DNA from: Modicisalibacter radicis
GTDB taxonomy: Bacteria > Pseudomonadota > Gammaproteobacteria > Pseudomonadales > Halomonadaceae
NCBI RefSeq assembly: GCF_900961225.1
Contig: NZ_CAAHFN010000055.1
Span: forward strand, 1 to 64,000
Length of the DNA: 64,000 bases
Direction: 5' to 3'
Shown in pieces: positions 6,775-13,353 of this stretch; positions within the stretch are counted from its first letter, which is position 1, and each line of letters opens with the position of its first letter. The notes under the pieces were generated by a model. That model made no database searches, was not told the origin of the DNA, and saw only the letters and a program-made list of their open reading frames with translations. A program made the position numbers and the translations under genes.

Positions 6775-6963
6775 ATGAAGAGCGCAGACGTTATCAAGCG
6801 ACTGGCAGCCGAAGGCTGGCAATGCGTCGGGGGCAAGGGCGACCACCAAAAGTTCAAGCATCCCGAGCGCCCGGGCCATGTCGTCGTCCCCCATCCCCGC
6901 AAGGACATCGCCACCGGCACGCTGCGCAACATCTATCGACAAGCCGGCTGGGCCTGGAGGTAA
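6775..6963 (+). CDS. hicA: HicA-type mRNA interferase toxin (second pair, intact)
   Basis: This 62-residue protein, MKSADVIKRLAAEGWQCVGG, has the catalytic-His strand GKGDHQKFKHP, then VVVPHPRKDIATGTLRNIY and RQAGW at the end. The length and C-terminus are canonical, in contrast to the frameshifted copy at 5471. HicA proteins cleave mRNA and tmRNA. The ATG at 6775 fits the family start; no strong Shine-Dalgarno precedes it, suggesting low expression. The antitoxin begins four bases after its stop. Confidence 0.88.
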   Translation: MKSADVIKRLAAEGWQCVGGKGDHQKFKHPERPGHVVVPHPRKDIATGTLRNIYRQAGWAWR

Positions 6964-6966
6964 CAC

Positions 6967-7359
6967 ATGCTCTACCCCGTATACGTTCACAAGGATGCCG
7001 ACAGCGCCTACGGCATCACCTTTCCCGACTTTCCCGGCTGCTTTTCAGCCGCGGATGACATGGCCGACCTGCCGCGCATGGCTCAGGAGGCCGTGGAAGT
7101 GCATTTCGACGGCGAGGACCTGCCCATCCCCGTGCCGTCGGCGCCGGAAGACTGGCAAGATGACGAGCGGTTCCAGGGCGGCTACTGGATGCTGCTCGAT
7201 ATCGACCTGTCGCGGATCAGCACCCGCGCCGTGCGGGTCAATATCAGCCTGTCCGAATCGCTGGTCGCCCGGATCGACGATCACGCCAAGGCGCGTCACC
7301 TCAGCCGCTCCGCCTTCCTGGCCCTCGCCGCCCAGCACGAGATGACACAGTCGCAGTAG
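6967..7359 (+). CDS. hicB: HicB-type antitoxin (second pair)
   Basis: This 130-residue protein has the HicB fold (MLYPVYVHKDADSAYGITFP, DFPGCFSAADDMADLPRM, and the acidic helix ending IPVPSAPEDW). A C-terminal ribbon-helix-helix follows (VRVNISLSESLVARIDDHAK). GGAGG lies seven bases before the ATG, a much better ribosome site than that of the toxin, which favours antitoxin excess. It is followed by a terminator. Confidence 0.9.
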   Translation: MLYPVYVHKDADSAYGITFPDFPGCFSAADDMADLPRMAQEAVEVHFDGEDLPIPVPSAPEDWQDDERFQGGYWMLLDIDLSRISTRAVRVNISLSESLVARIDDHAKARHLSRSAFLALAAQHEMTQSQ

Positions 7360-7383
7360 TCCCAGCGATCCCGGCACCCACGC

Positions 7384-7411
7384 AAAACGCCAGCCCAAAG
7401 GTTGGCGTTTT
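7384..7411 (+). terminator. Rho-independent-type terminator after hicB2
   Basis: The 9-bp stem AAAACGCCA/TGGCGTTTT with a ten-base loop ends in TTTT, 25 bases after the hicB stop. Confidence 0.7.
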
Positions 7412-7414
7412 CAT

Positions 7415-7618
7415 TTCGATACACCCCAGAGCGAGGCCGACCGTAAACGCAGCCAGAAACTGATGCCCACCATGGACGAACTCAATAAGACGACGGGGCG
7501 CGGCACGGTGCGGCTGGGCATGCCAACCGGCAGCGCGGCTTGGCACCTGCGCTATGCGAATCGAACGCCGAGATGGACCACAAGGTGGGAAGAATTGCCT
7601 CATGCCAAGGCCCGATAG
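7415..7618 (+). pseudogene. C-terminal fragment of a UmuC-type DNA polymerase V subunit
   Basis: The frame ending at the TAG at 7616 reads KRSQKLMPTMDELNKTTGRG, TVRLGMPTGSAAWHLRYANR, TPRWTTRWEELPHAKAR. This corresponds to the DUF4113 tail of UmuC. Only about 65 residues remain, with no start codon or upstream polymerase domains. With the UmuD-like gene and SOS box nearby, it shows that this element once carried an error-prone polymerase operon that has been broken and rearranged. Confidence 0.75.
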
Positions 7619-7670
7619 AAGATACTTCTAATTTACAAAAGCCATTAGGGCGCATACAGGCGAGGATAGA

Positions 7671-7728
7671 ATGGCGAGAAACAAACCATGGACCCGAGAC
7701 GAGCTCATCCTGGCGCTGGCCAGGATGG
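7671..7728 (+). pseudogene. N-terminal stub of an HNH-type restriction endonuclease
   Basis: The ATG at 7671, with GAGG upstream, opens MARNKPWTRDELILALARM. The WTRDELILAL motif is typical of the N-terminus of a family of putative HNH restriction endonucleases. After about 19 codons the sequence switches to IS3 OrfB sequence read in another frame. The rest of the gene is gone, so no nuclease activity remains. Identification rests on a short motif. Confidence 0.45.
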
Positions 7729-7989
7729 CTATCGCGCATCGAGGATGCGGGATTGATTCGATCGATGTCCCGCAAAGGCTGCACGCCGGATAACGCTGCC
7801 TGTGAAGGCTTCTTTGGGCGTCTCAAGACTGAATTCTTCTATCCTCGAGATTGGCGTGGCACGACGCTTGAGCAATTCATGACGAAAGTTGATTCGTACA
7901 TTTGCTGGTATAACGAGCATCGGATCAAGGTATCTTTAGGTGCTCTGAGCCCACGGGAATACCGAGAGAGCCTTGGGATCGCAGCATGA
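7711..7989 (+). pseudogene. C-terminal fragment of an IS3-family transposase OrfB
   Basis: The frame ending at 7989 reads RWPGW, then IRSMSRKGCTPDNAACEGFF, GRLKTEFFYPRDW and WYNEHRIKVSLGALSPREYR. This is the last third of an OrfB catalytic domain, including the conserved Glu region (ACEGFFGRLKTE). The first two catalytic Asp residues are missing. IS-end-like sequence continues to about 8020. It differs in sequence from the intact IS at 3203-4470 and from the IS at the left edge, so three different IS3-type elements have hit this island. Confidence 0.8.
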
Positions 7990-8039
7990 AAGAGTCCAAG
8001 AAAAGTGCCGCACCCCCTTTCGGACTTATAGCTCCGGCG

Positions 8040-8539
8040 TCGACACCGAGATCCAGCAGCTGCTTCAGCACTTCAAGTCGCTGCACAACCGAGATTGCTA
8101 CTACATCACCCTGCTGTGTCTCACCACCGGCGCCCGCTGGTCCGAAGCCGAGACACTGCGCGCCGAGAACGTCGGCAAGGATCGCATCACCTTCGTGGCC
8201 ACCAAATCCGGCAAGAATCGCACGATCCCGGTCGATCCCGACCTCGCCGGCCAGCTCCGCAAGCGCCGCCAGATAGGGCGCCTGTTCGTCACATCCTACA
8301 AGGTGTTCAAGGAAGGCATTCAGGCAACCGGCATCAGCCTACCGCCAGGACAGCTTACGCACGTCCTGCGGCATACCTTCGCCAGTCACTTCATGATGAA
8401 CGGGGGCAACATCCTGGTCCTGCAACGCATTCTCGGCCATCAGTCACTGACCATGACCATGCGTTACGCGCACTTCGCGCCGGACCACTTGGAGGATGCG
8501 GTGAGATTCAATCCTCTCGCCGCTGTAGACACAATGTAG
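8040..8539 (+). pseudogene. Tyrosine integrase, C-terminal catalytic half only
   Basis: It matches the last 170 or so residues of the intact integrase at 19642-20658. Examples are NRDCYYITLLCLTTGARWSE (first catalytic Arg), the Lys region SGKNRTIPV, HVLRHTFASHF (H-x-x-R), LGHQS and the tyrosine in TMRYAHF. The N-terminal arm- and core-binding domains were replaced by IS3 sequence, and no start codon is present in the family frame. Because all catalytic residues are present but the DNA-binding domains are not, it should be inactive. It shows that elements 1 and 2 used the same integrase type and target. Confidence 0.88.
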
Positions 8540-8547
8540 ACACCCAC

Positions 8548-8577
8548 AAAAAAGCCGCCCTGTTAGGCGGCCTTTTA
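8548..8577. terminator. Hairpin terminator, copy 2
   Basis: GCCGCC-CTGTTA-GGCGGC is flanked by A6 and followed by CTTTT, just after the truncated integrase stop. Confidence 0.75.
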
Positions 8578-8657
8578 AAATCTGCAAACGCTTGATATTG
8601 CTGCGTTTAAAATGGTGCTGGCACCAGGAGTCGAACCCGGGACCTACTGATTACAAG
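8548..8657. repeat. att repeat 2: terminator, linker and partial tRNA-Thr 3' end
   Basis: This is the second direct copy of the attachment region, with tRNA-Thr 3' sequence from 8613 to about 8657 (minus strand). It is both the right boundary of element 1 and the left boundary of the filamentous prophage. Identity with 20642-20752 covers the linker TGCAAACGCTTGATATTGCT and the tRNA part, and ends after TTACAAG. Confidence 0.88.
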
Positions 8658-8903
8658 ATTTAGCTAATGTTTTTCATTGCCTGTCTTTATCTGTAAAAAC
8701 AATTACTTATAGAGACTTTGCTAGCCTGTAAGCTCCTTTATCGGCTAGTTGTGTGGACAAGATGTAGTCATCTTCTGGCGGCGGATATTGAAAGATTCCG
8801 ATACCGGACTTTCTAGACTTAAGGACTTCAATAGCCCACTGGAGATAACATTATGTAGTCATGTCAAGCGTTTACCCGCATCTGCATATTATTATTCAGA
8901 ATC
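8658..8903. other. Gene-free AT-rich stretch inside the left att of the inovirus
   Basis: About 245 bases, without a supported gene. ATGTAGTCAT occurs twice (about 8761 and 8852). The plus-strand frame 8749-8937 has no family features and no ribosome site, and I regard it as chance. Confidence 0.4.
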
Positions 8904-9443
8904 ACTTTTGCCCTCTTCAAAAATACCTTTTTTATGAATCCACCCCAAGTTGTTTTCAACTACAAGGTGCATCAAGGGCGAAAATATATTAAAAAACCCA
9001 ATAACCAGACCGAGTTTATTAAATTCGGCCATTATGCCTAAAAAAACACTTGCGACATATAAATCTACAAACCTCCAATAAGCCCCCATCTCATTATCTA
9101 TGAACTCGACATTATAATATAAAAGAAGATATGTGGCGCAGCAGTATAGAAGACTCAGCCCACCCAACAAAGTTTTATGTTGCGGCATGCCTTTGCTCAA
9201 AGGTGCGGCGGCAAAAAGCACAGCCAATGGTAAAAGTATTTCCTTTGCAAATAACAAATCAACTACTTTTTCCGTATCTTTATCGATTATCAGTGCTAGC
9301 GCCATAAGATCAAATACAACTAAAAAACATATCAGCAAACCGATAATTAACTTCAACACTCGCTTTAAGCACCCCAGCACCTTAAAAAGGAAATAGTACG
9401 CCCCTTTAACCCTCTGGTTATTATAGAAATCAAAGCTAAACAT
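8904..9443 (-). CDS. Hypothetical multi-pass membrane protein (cargo gene)
   Basis: The frame ends near 8892 and encodes about 183 residues from the ATG at 9443 (GGGGG upstream; the longer form to 9482 would overlap the previous gene). Hydrophobic segments lie at about residues 30-54, 68-84, 92-110 and 128-158, giving four probable TM helices with a short charged C-terminus (FEEGKSDSE). It starts 16 bases after the coiled-coil membrane gene 9460-10629, so the two are translationally close and probably co-expressed. Base composition is far more AT-rich than the phage core, indicating separate acquisition. No family recognised. Confidence 0.6.
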
Positions 9444-9459
9444 TATCGTGCCCCCAGCG

Positions 9460-10629
9460 CTATTTTTTTGTTGCCTTAACAACTTTTTCTACACTCTCTA
9501 CTATTTTTGTAACTCCATCCGTAACTTCGGGATTATCGTGCCTATCCTTCTGATCGGCGAACATATAAATAAATTCTTCATAACGGGCAATTGAGGCATT
9601 AATATCGCCTTCACTTTCCTTAACAACTTCTAAATGGTCTCTTTGAAAGGAAGTGATTGCAGCTTTATATTCAATATCTTGCACTAAGCTTTCTACATCC
9701 CTTTCTTCTCTGATAACTATCCTAAGAAAATATACAAGGACTAAAATCAAGGATATTTTTATAATACCTAATTTTATATCAGTTACTGTTATGCCATGCC
9801 GAATGGAGTCGTAAACATCATTGCTGGCCTCTTGATACACATTCCCAACGGGGGCCCTGTAAACCGAAACAGTTTCAGCTAATTCTTTTTCATCATCACT
9901 AAACAAGCTTAGCTCAAAAAAATTCCATGCCAAAATACTTAGAATCGCCCCCATAAGAGCGTATCTAAGAATTTTTATAATCCGGAGCTTGTTTGCAAGC
10001 TTGGTCGAGTATTTGCTCAACCCTTTATAAGCAGTAACAAAACTAGTTTCTCCTTGCGCTGCACTTAACGTTTTTTCTGTGTCTTCTAGCCTCTTTTCTA
10101 AGACTGCCTCTTTTTCTTCTAGCTTTTTAAAATTACTACTTACTACATCACTAATTCGCTTATTTAACTGGCCGTCTTTCTGAAAAACCTCAATTTCAAA
10201 CCTACCTCTTGTTATGTACGACTTGTAGATCACCTCCCCCCGGGTCATGGGGCTGCTATCTTTATTCGAAAGCATCACTTCCAAGCTACTAAGGCTTCTC
10301 CCAAGCGTGCTATTAAAGCTCGACAACTTGCGCGCTTCGGAGTAAATAACATATAGGGCTGCCCACATAGCAGTGGACTCCTTCCCTTTTAAAGCTTTCT
10401 CGGCAGAGAGAACCAGAATATTAATTGTTTTATCCCAAAAAGCGCACCCATCATTTTGCTCAAGCAGCTTGTAATAACTTATAATTTTCTTTAAGTCTTC
10501 AACTAATTTGTCAGCACTTAAATCCACCCCTATCGAATTTTCTTTAAAGCCATGCTTCTGCCCACCCAAATACTGTAATGTATCACTGACCTGGCGCAGC
10601 TTAGATTTATTTGTGCCATTTAAAGCCAT
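9460..10629 (-). CDS. Hypothetical coiled-coil membrane protein (cargo gene)
   Basis: This protein has about 389 residues. The N-terminal 170 are soluble and mostly helical. A strong coiled coil follows (KKLEEKEAVLEKRLEDTEKT region), and two TM helices at about 215-235 and 285-305 flank a loop of about 50 residues. The C-terminal 85 residues are cytoplasmic-like and charged (ending KVVKATKK). The ATG at 10629 is chosen because GGGGAGGG precedes it by 11 bases; a TTG extension to 10653 contains that site. It lies downstream of the repressor gene on the same strand, 40 bases away, so it may be expressed in the lysogen. Function unknown; superinfection exclusion or defence is a positional guess. 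Confidence 0.6.
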   Translation of the reverse strand: MALNGTNKSKLRQVSDTLQYLGGQKHGFKENSIGVDLSADKLVEDLKKIISYYKLLEQNDGCAFWDKTINILVLSAEKALKGKESTAMWAALYVIYSEARKLSSFNSTLGRSLSSLEVMLSNKDSSPMTRGEVIYKSYITRGRFEIEVFQKDGQLNKRISDVVSSNFKKLEEKEAVLEKRLEDTEKTLSAAQGETSFVTAYKGLSKYSTKLANKLRIIKILRYALMGAILSILAWNFFELSLFSDDEKELAETVSVYRAPVGNVYQEASNDVYDSIRHGITVTDIKLGIIKISLILVLVYFLRIVIREERDVESLVQDIEYKAAITSFQRDHLEVVKESEGDINASIARYEEFIYMFADQKDRHDNPEVTDGVTKIVESVEKVVKATKK

Positions 10630-10672
10630 ATTTATAATTACCCTCCCCACCAATTACCCATGACCCGTTTGG

Positions 10673-10957
10673 CTACTCGGTATCCGTTCCCGTCGGCTTA
10701 AACGCTTTGCGCGCCTTTTCTATTTCCGGGCTCACCTGGCCGGCTTCTTCTAATACCTGGTCGTTAACAAGCCACATCGTGTACTTCGGAAAGACTGACA
10801 GCACTTGTTTCACTGTTTTCAGAGAACAAGCCATTCTCCCTTGCTCAGTGCTAATCAGAGTTTGTTTCTTTATGCCTGTGAGATCTGAGAACTCTTGCCG
10901 CCCCATATCCTCGGCTTCACGGATCGCACGAATTTTCTCGCCATCAGTCGTTGACAC
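10673..10957 (-). CDS. XRE-type helix-turn-helix regulator, probable prophage repressor
   Basis: This 94-residue protein has an HTH at about residues 8-60 (KIRAIREAEDMGRQEFSDLT, then KKQTLISTEQGRMACSLKTV). It uses a GTG start (MSTTDGEK) with AGGA about nine bases upstream. It is transcribed divergently from the excisionase-like gene at 11057 across a 99-base gap, the usual lysogeny-switch arrangement of inovirus prophages. It probably represses the phage promoter to its right and may drive the cargo genes behind it. Confidence 0.75.
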   Translation of the reverse strand: MSTTDGEKIRAIREAEDMGRQEFSDLTGIKKQTLISTEQGRMACSLKTVKQVLSVFPKYTMWLVNDQVLEEAGQVSPEIEKARKAFKPTGTDTE

Positions 10958-11056
10958 TGTGCCATGATCCTACTATATTGAGATCGTGATACAGCGACGC
11001 CCATCGCCGCTACTACGAAAAAGCCTACCACAGACAAACAAAGGCGGGTTACGACA
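10958..11056. promoter_or_regulatory. Divergent control region of the inovirus
   Basis: 99 bases separate the repressor and the MerR/AlpA-like gene. An AT-rich core (CTACTATATTGAGATCGTGA at about 10970-10989) could serve as a -10/operator, but no paired hexamers or LexA box could be assigned. Repressor binding here is expected from gene arrangement only. Confidence 0.45.
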
Positions 11057-11263
11057 ATGGAAGAGAACCAAGCGCCCCAGGTCCCGGCCCACGTGCCACT
11101 GATGACCCAAGAGCGTTTCGCCGAACTCTCCGGCCTGACCGTCGATACGGTCTACGGCCACATCCGTCGCGGCTACATCCCCGCCGTCAAGGTCGGCAAG
11201 TACCGCATGATCAATCTGGCCCTGCTGCATACGCAGTGCCTCCAGGCGGAGGAATGGGCATGA
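11057..11263 (+). CDS. Excisionase/AlpA-like helix-turn-helix protein
   Basis: This 68-residue protein has an HTH_17-type winged helix (MTQERFAELSGLTVDTVYGH, then IRRGYIPAVKVGKYRMINL) ending in a short basic/hydrophobic tail. Such proteins act as excisionases or activators in filamentous and other prophages. It is the first rightward gene after the switch region and overlaps the next gene by four bases (GCATGA). Confidence 0.75.
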   Translation: MEENQAPQVPAHVPLMTQERFAELSGLTVDTVYGHIRRGYIPAVKVGKYRMINLALLHTQCLQAEEWA

Positions 11264-11844
11264 TCACCTTCCGCCACGTCACCGACTCCCTGGGCGAGTC
11301 TCTGTTCTTCCAGGTCGACGGCCGCGAAGCCGGCTTGGTCGCTCAGGACCTCGACGGCAGCTATTACGTCTACTTCGCCGACATCGCCGACGCGCCCCGT
11401 GGTGTCGCTATCGAGCGCGCTACCGATCCCTGCAGCAAGGGTGCCTTCGTCAACGGCTACGCCTCCGAGGACGACGCCCTCGCCCTGGTCTACCGCACCT
11501 ACGGCGACGAGCCTGACGAGCCTGACGAGCCCGAATGCTGGCTCTGTGACGGCTGTGGCGAGGTTGAAACCTACAAAGCCGATGGCGCCCCCATCACTGT
11601 CGGCTGCCCCGCGTGCGTCCAGCGTGACCGCGATCACCTCATCGCCAAGCTGACCGTCGACAACATTCGTCTTCGTTACGCCTTCGCTCGCACCGCTTCC
11701 CGCGTTCCCAGCGCTTCGGCCCCCGTGGTTATCCACACCCCGTTCCCTGCGTCCACCGGGGCCGCTTTTTATTCCCAGGCGCTCTCGCGTCCACTCCTGG
11801 ATGCGCAGCGCAATTCGACCACCCCCACGAGGAACACCCAATGA
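11260..11844 (+). CDS. Hypothetical inovirus early protein with Cys-rich motif
   Basis: This 194-residue protein starts MITFRHVTDSLGESLFFQVD; GGAGG seven bases before the ATG at 11260 decides the start. A central DEPDEPDEP repeat (about 85-93) precedes a four-cysteine ribbon, CWLCDGCG ... CPACVQRD (about residues 96-130), that could bind zinc. The C-terminus is Ala/Ser/Pro rich. It overlaps the next gene by four bases (ATGA). No family recognised; a replication- or regulation-related DNA-binding role is possible. Confidence 0.6.
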   Translation: MITFRHVTDSLGESLFFQVDGREAGLVAQDLDGSYYVYFADIADAPRGVAIERATDPCSKGAFVNGYASEDDALALVYRTYGDEPDEPDEPECWLCDGCGEVETYKADGAPITVGCPACVQRDRDHLIAKLTVDNIRLRYAFARTASRVPSASAPVVIHTPFPASTGAAFYSQALSRPLLDAQRNSTTPTRNTQ

Positions 11845-12056
11845 CCACTGCCAACGGCAAGAAACAACCCGTTCGCGTGTTCCTGGAACAGGACGATCAT
11901 TCGCGCTTCCTGGTCCAGGCCGGCACGCACCGACTCACCCCCTCGGCCCTGGGCGAACTGCTCATGCAGAACGGCCTTGAGCGTTTGGAGCGCGGCGACC
12001 TGTCACCGCTCGGCCTCGAAGCCACCGACGCCCCGCGACCCGGCTCGGGTTCCTAA
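11841..12056 (+). CDS. Small ribbon-helix-helix-like protein of the inovirus
   Basis: This 71-residue protein (QPVRVFLEQDDHSRFLVQAG, then LTPSALGELLMQNGLERLE) has a beta strand followed by two helices, compatible with a CopG/Arc-type DNA-binding fold. It starts within the stop of the preceding gene (ATGA) and so appears translationally coupled. Possibly a copy-number or transcription regulator; the fold is inferred by eye. Confidence 0.5.
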   Translation: MTTANGKKQPVRVFLEQDDHSRFLVQAGTHRLTPSALGELLMQNGLERLERGDLSPLGLEATDAPRPGSGS

Positions 12057-12058
12057 AG

Positions 12059-12412
12059 ATGTTGTTGCCTGCCCGTCACCCGTCGCCCCTCGGTCGCACG
12101 GCTCCCCGAGTCGGCAACGGCCCCGCCGTCACACCTCGCGCAGCGACGGTTGACGGCGGGGCCGGGGTCGACTGCCGTGCGGGCCGACCGAGGGGCACGG
12201 GTGCGGCGCAGGTAACCGCCTGCCCGGAACCCCGAGCCCTGAGGGAGCGGGCTGGCCGTTGCCTCCAGGGCCGCGACTACGGCCGTGCCGCGCTCCTCTA
12301 CGCCCAGGCCGAACACCTAACCCGGATGATTCACGGCGAATCACCCGACACCGCAGAGCTAGCCGTGCTCGCTCACCACTGCCAAACCCGTGCAGCCCAG
12401 CACCCACGCTAA
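12059..12412 (+). CDS. Hypothetical inovirus protein with helical C-terminal half
   Basis: The frame encodes up to 117 residues. The first 50 are low-complexity Pro/Arg/Gly and may not be translated. The C-terminal part (ALRERAGRCLQGRDYGRAAL, LYAQAEHLTRMIHGESPDTA) looks like a helical hairpin of TPR type. The ATG at 12059 immediately follows the previous stop; a later in-frame start cannot be excluded. It lies directly before the ssDNA-binding protein gene. Confidence 0.45.
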   Translation: MLLPARHPSPLGRTAPRVGNGPAVTPRAATVDGGAGVDCRAGRPRGTGAAQVTACPEPRALRERAGRCLQGRDYGRAALLYAQAEHLTRMIHGESPDTAELAVLAHHCQTRAAQHPR

Positions 12413-12425
12413 AAAGGAAACCACC

Positions 12426-12770
12426 ATGATCAACACCATGATTGCCCGCGTTATCGGCGCCTCTCGTTACGAATTCGAAGGCCGCAAGGGCGGAAAACTC
12501 AGCATCATCGACGACGCCGACGCCAGTAACGACAACCAGGTCGGCCTCCTGCACTCCGAGATGTCCGCCGAGTACTCGGTCGTCGACCAGATCCGCGACA
12601 GCGGCGCCCAGCTGCCCTGCAACCTCGAGATCGACGTCGACTTCCGCACCGTGCGTTCCAGCAGCAACGCCACGCGCACCACCCTGCACGTCGTCGCCAT
12701 TCGCGTGCCCAAGGCCTCCGGCCACCCCGGCGGCCAGTCCTCCAAACCCGACGCCAAAAGCGCGTCATAA
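12426..12770 (+). CDS. Filamentous phage single-stranded DNA-binding protein (pV-like)
   Basis: This 114-residue protein begins MINTMIARVIGASRYEFEGR and is beta-rich with an Ala/Ser/Lys tail. Position (between early genes and the coat genes), size and the strong AAAGGA site before the ATG match the gene V type protein, which coats the viral plus strand and is displaced at the membrane by coat subunits. Assignment rests on context and general resemblance to inovirus ssDNA-binding proteins more than on a decisive motif. Confidence 0.7.
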   Translation: MINTMIARVIGASRYEFEGRKGGKLSIIDDADASNDNQVGLLHSEMSAEYSVVDQIRDSGAQLPCNLEIDVDFRTVRSSSNATRTTLHVVAIRVPKASGHPGGQSSKPDAKSAS

Positions 12771-12784
12771 CCGGAACACGAGCC

Positions 12785-12883
12785 ATGGACGCTGACCAGT
12801 TCACCAGTCTGTGGCTCCTGATTTATTGCATCGGGCTCGTCGCGGTATTCGGGCTCGGCGCAATAAAAGGGGGCCAACGATGA
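12785..12883 (+). CDS. Small single-TM inovirus protein (pVII/pIX-like)
   Basis: This 32-residue protein, MDADQFTSLWLLIYCIGLVA, continues VFGLGAIKGGQR. It has a short acidic N-terminus, one TM helix and a basic end, which is the design of the minor coat proteins at the blunt end of filamentous virions. It overlaps the next gene at TGATG. It is too short for usual gene calls but is placed exactly where such proteins are encoded. Confidence 0.65.
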   Translation: MDADQFTSLWLLIYCIGLVAVFGLGAIKGGQR

Positions 12884-12990
12884 TGACCGTCCCGGAAATC
12901 ATCAGCTCCCTGCTAGGTGCCTACGTCCTCGGTTGGGCGTGGGGAACATCAATGCTTGCCTTCAAGCGCTTTATGGAAGTCTCGACATGA
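12880..12990 (+). CDS. Second small single-TM inovirus protein (pIX/pVII-like)
   Basis: This 36-residue protein, MMTVPEIISSLLGAYVLGWA, continues WGTSMLAFKRFMEVST. It has a hydrophobic helix with a basic residue pair after it. It starts by overlapping the stop of the 32-residue protein (two adjacent ATGs at 12880 and 12883) and its stop overlaps the coat gene start (ATGA), so three small genes are translationally chained. Confidence 0.65.
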   Translation: MMTVPEIISSLLGAYVLGWAWGTSMLAFKRFMEVST

Positions 12991-13268
12991 CCGTTACACA
13001 CATCGCCAAACAGCATCTCGACAAGACTCGCGCGCTGGCTGGACGCCTCAACGCCAAGGCCACCGCCGGCATCGCCGGTGCCAGCGCCCTGGTGGTGGCC
13101 GGCACCGCCTCCGCCTCCGAAACCAGCTCCGCCGCGCAACAAGCCTTCGACTCGTTGCAAAGCCAGGCCACCGACATGGCCTCCAGCGCCTGGCCGGTGG
13201 TGACCGCCATCGTCGGCTCGCTGCTCGCCATCGGCCTGTTCAAGAAGTTCGCCAACAAGTCCACCTGA
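12987..13268 (+). CDS. Major coat protein (pVIII-like) with signal peptide
   Basis: This 93-residue precursor starts MTVTHIAKQHLDKTRALAGR. The signal segment (TAGIAGASALVVAGTASA) ends at an A-x-A site. The mature chain of about 50 residues begins ETSSAAQQAFDSLQSQ, has one TM helix (WPVVTAIVGSLLAIGLF) and ends in a basic tail (KKFANKST) that faces the DNA. This is the standard pVIII architecture. A strong terminator follows. The signal part is long (about 43 residues), with a basic helical stretch before the hydrophobic core. Confidence 0.88.
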   Translation: MTVTHIAKQHLDKTRALAGRLNAKATAGIAGASALVVAGTASASETSSAAQQAFDSLQSQATDMASSAWPVVTAIVGSLLAIGLFKKFANKST

Positions 13269-13285
13269 GCGGTGGCCAACCAAGA

Positions 13286-13308
13286 GGGGGCCGCTTGGCC
13301 CCCTTTTT
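13286..13308 (+). terminator. Strong Rho-independent terminator after the coat gene
   Basis: GGGGGCC-GCTT-GGCCCCC is followed by TTTTT. Filamentous phages usually place a terminator between gene VIII and gene III to make coat mRNA abundant relative to the adsorption protein, and the position here is the same. Confidence 0.92.
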
Positions 13309-13353
13309 CATCCACCGGCATTGCCCACCCACCCGCACGAGAGAGACGCCGCC

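Larger units (their letters stand above)
200..8612. mobile_element. Element 1: decayed mosaic integrated element with P2-like phage genes
   Basis: The segment lies between two direct repeats of the tRNA-Thr 3' end and finishes, like element 2, with an integrase reading frame next to the right repeat. The integrase here keeps only its C-terminal half. Contents are P2-type portal and tail-gene remnants, two hicAB modules, SOS polymerase remnants, one complete IS3-family element and one IS3 fragment. Several visible junctions (gpU-gpD, HNH-IS, IS-integrase) indicate repeated deletion, so mobility is very unlikely without help in trans. Confidence 0.75.

Noticed and set aside
8749..8937. Small plus-strand frame near the left att of the inovirus
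   Set aside because: No ribosome site, no recognisable composition or motif, and it overlaps the end of a better-supported minus-strand gene.
11507..11533. Short tandem repeat that could suggest a CRISPR or minisatellite
   Set aside because: It is a 9-base unit inside a reading frame encoding DEP three times; no spacer structure is present. No CRISPR array was seen anywhere in the window.
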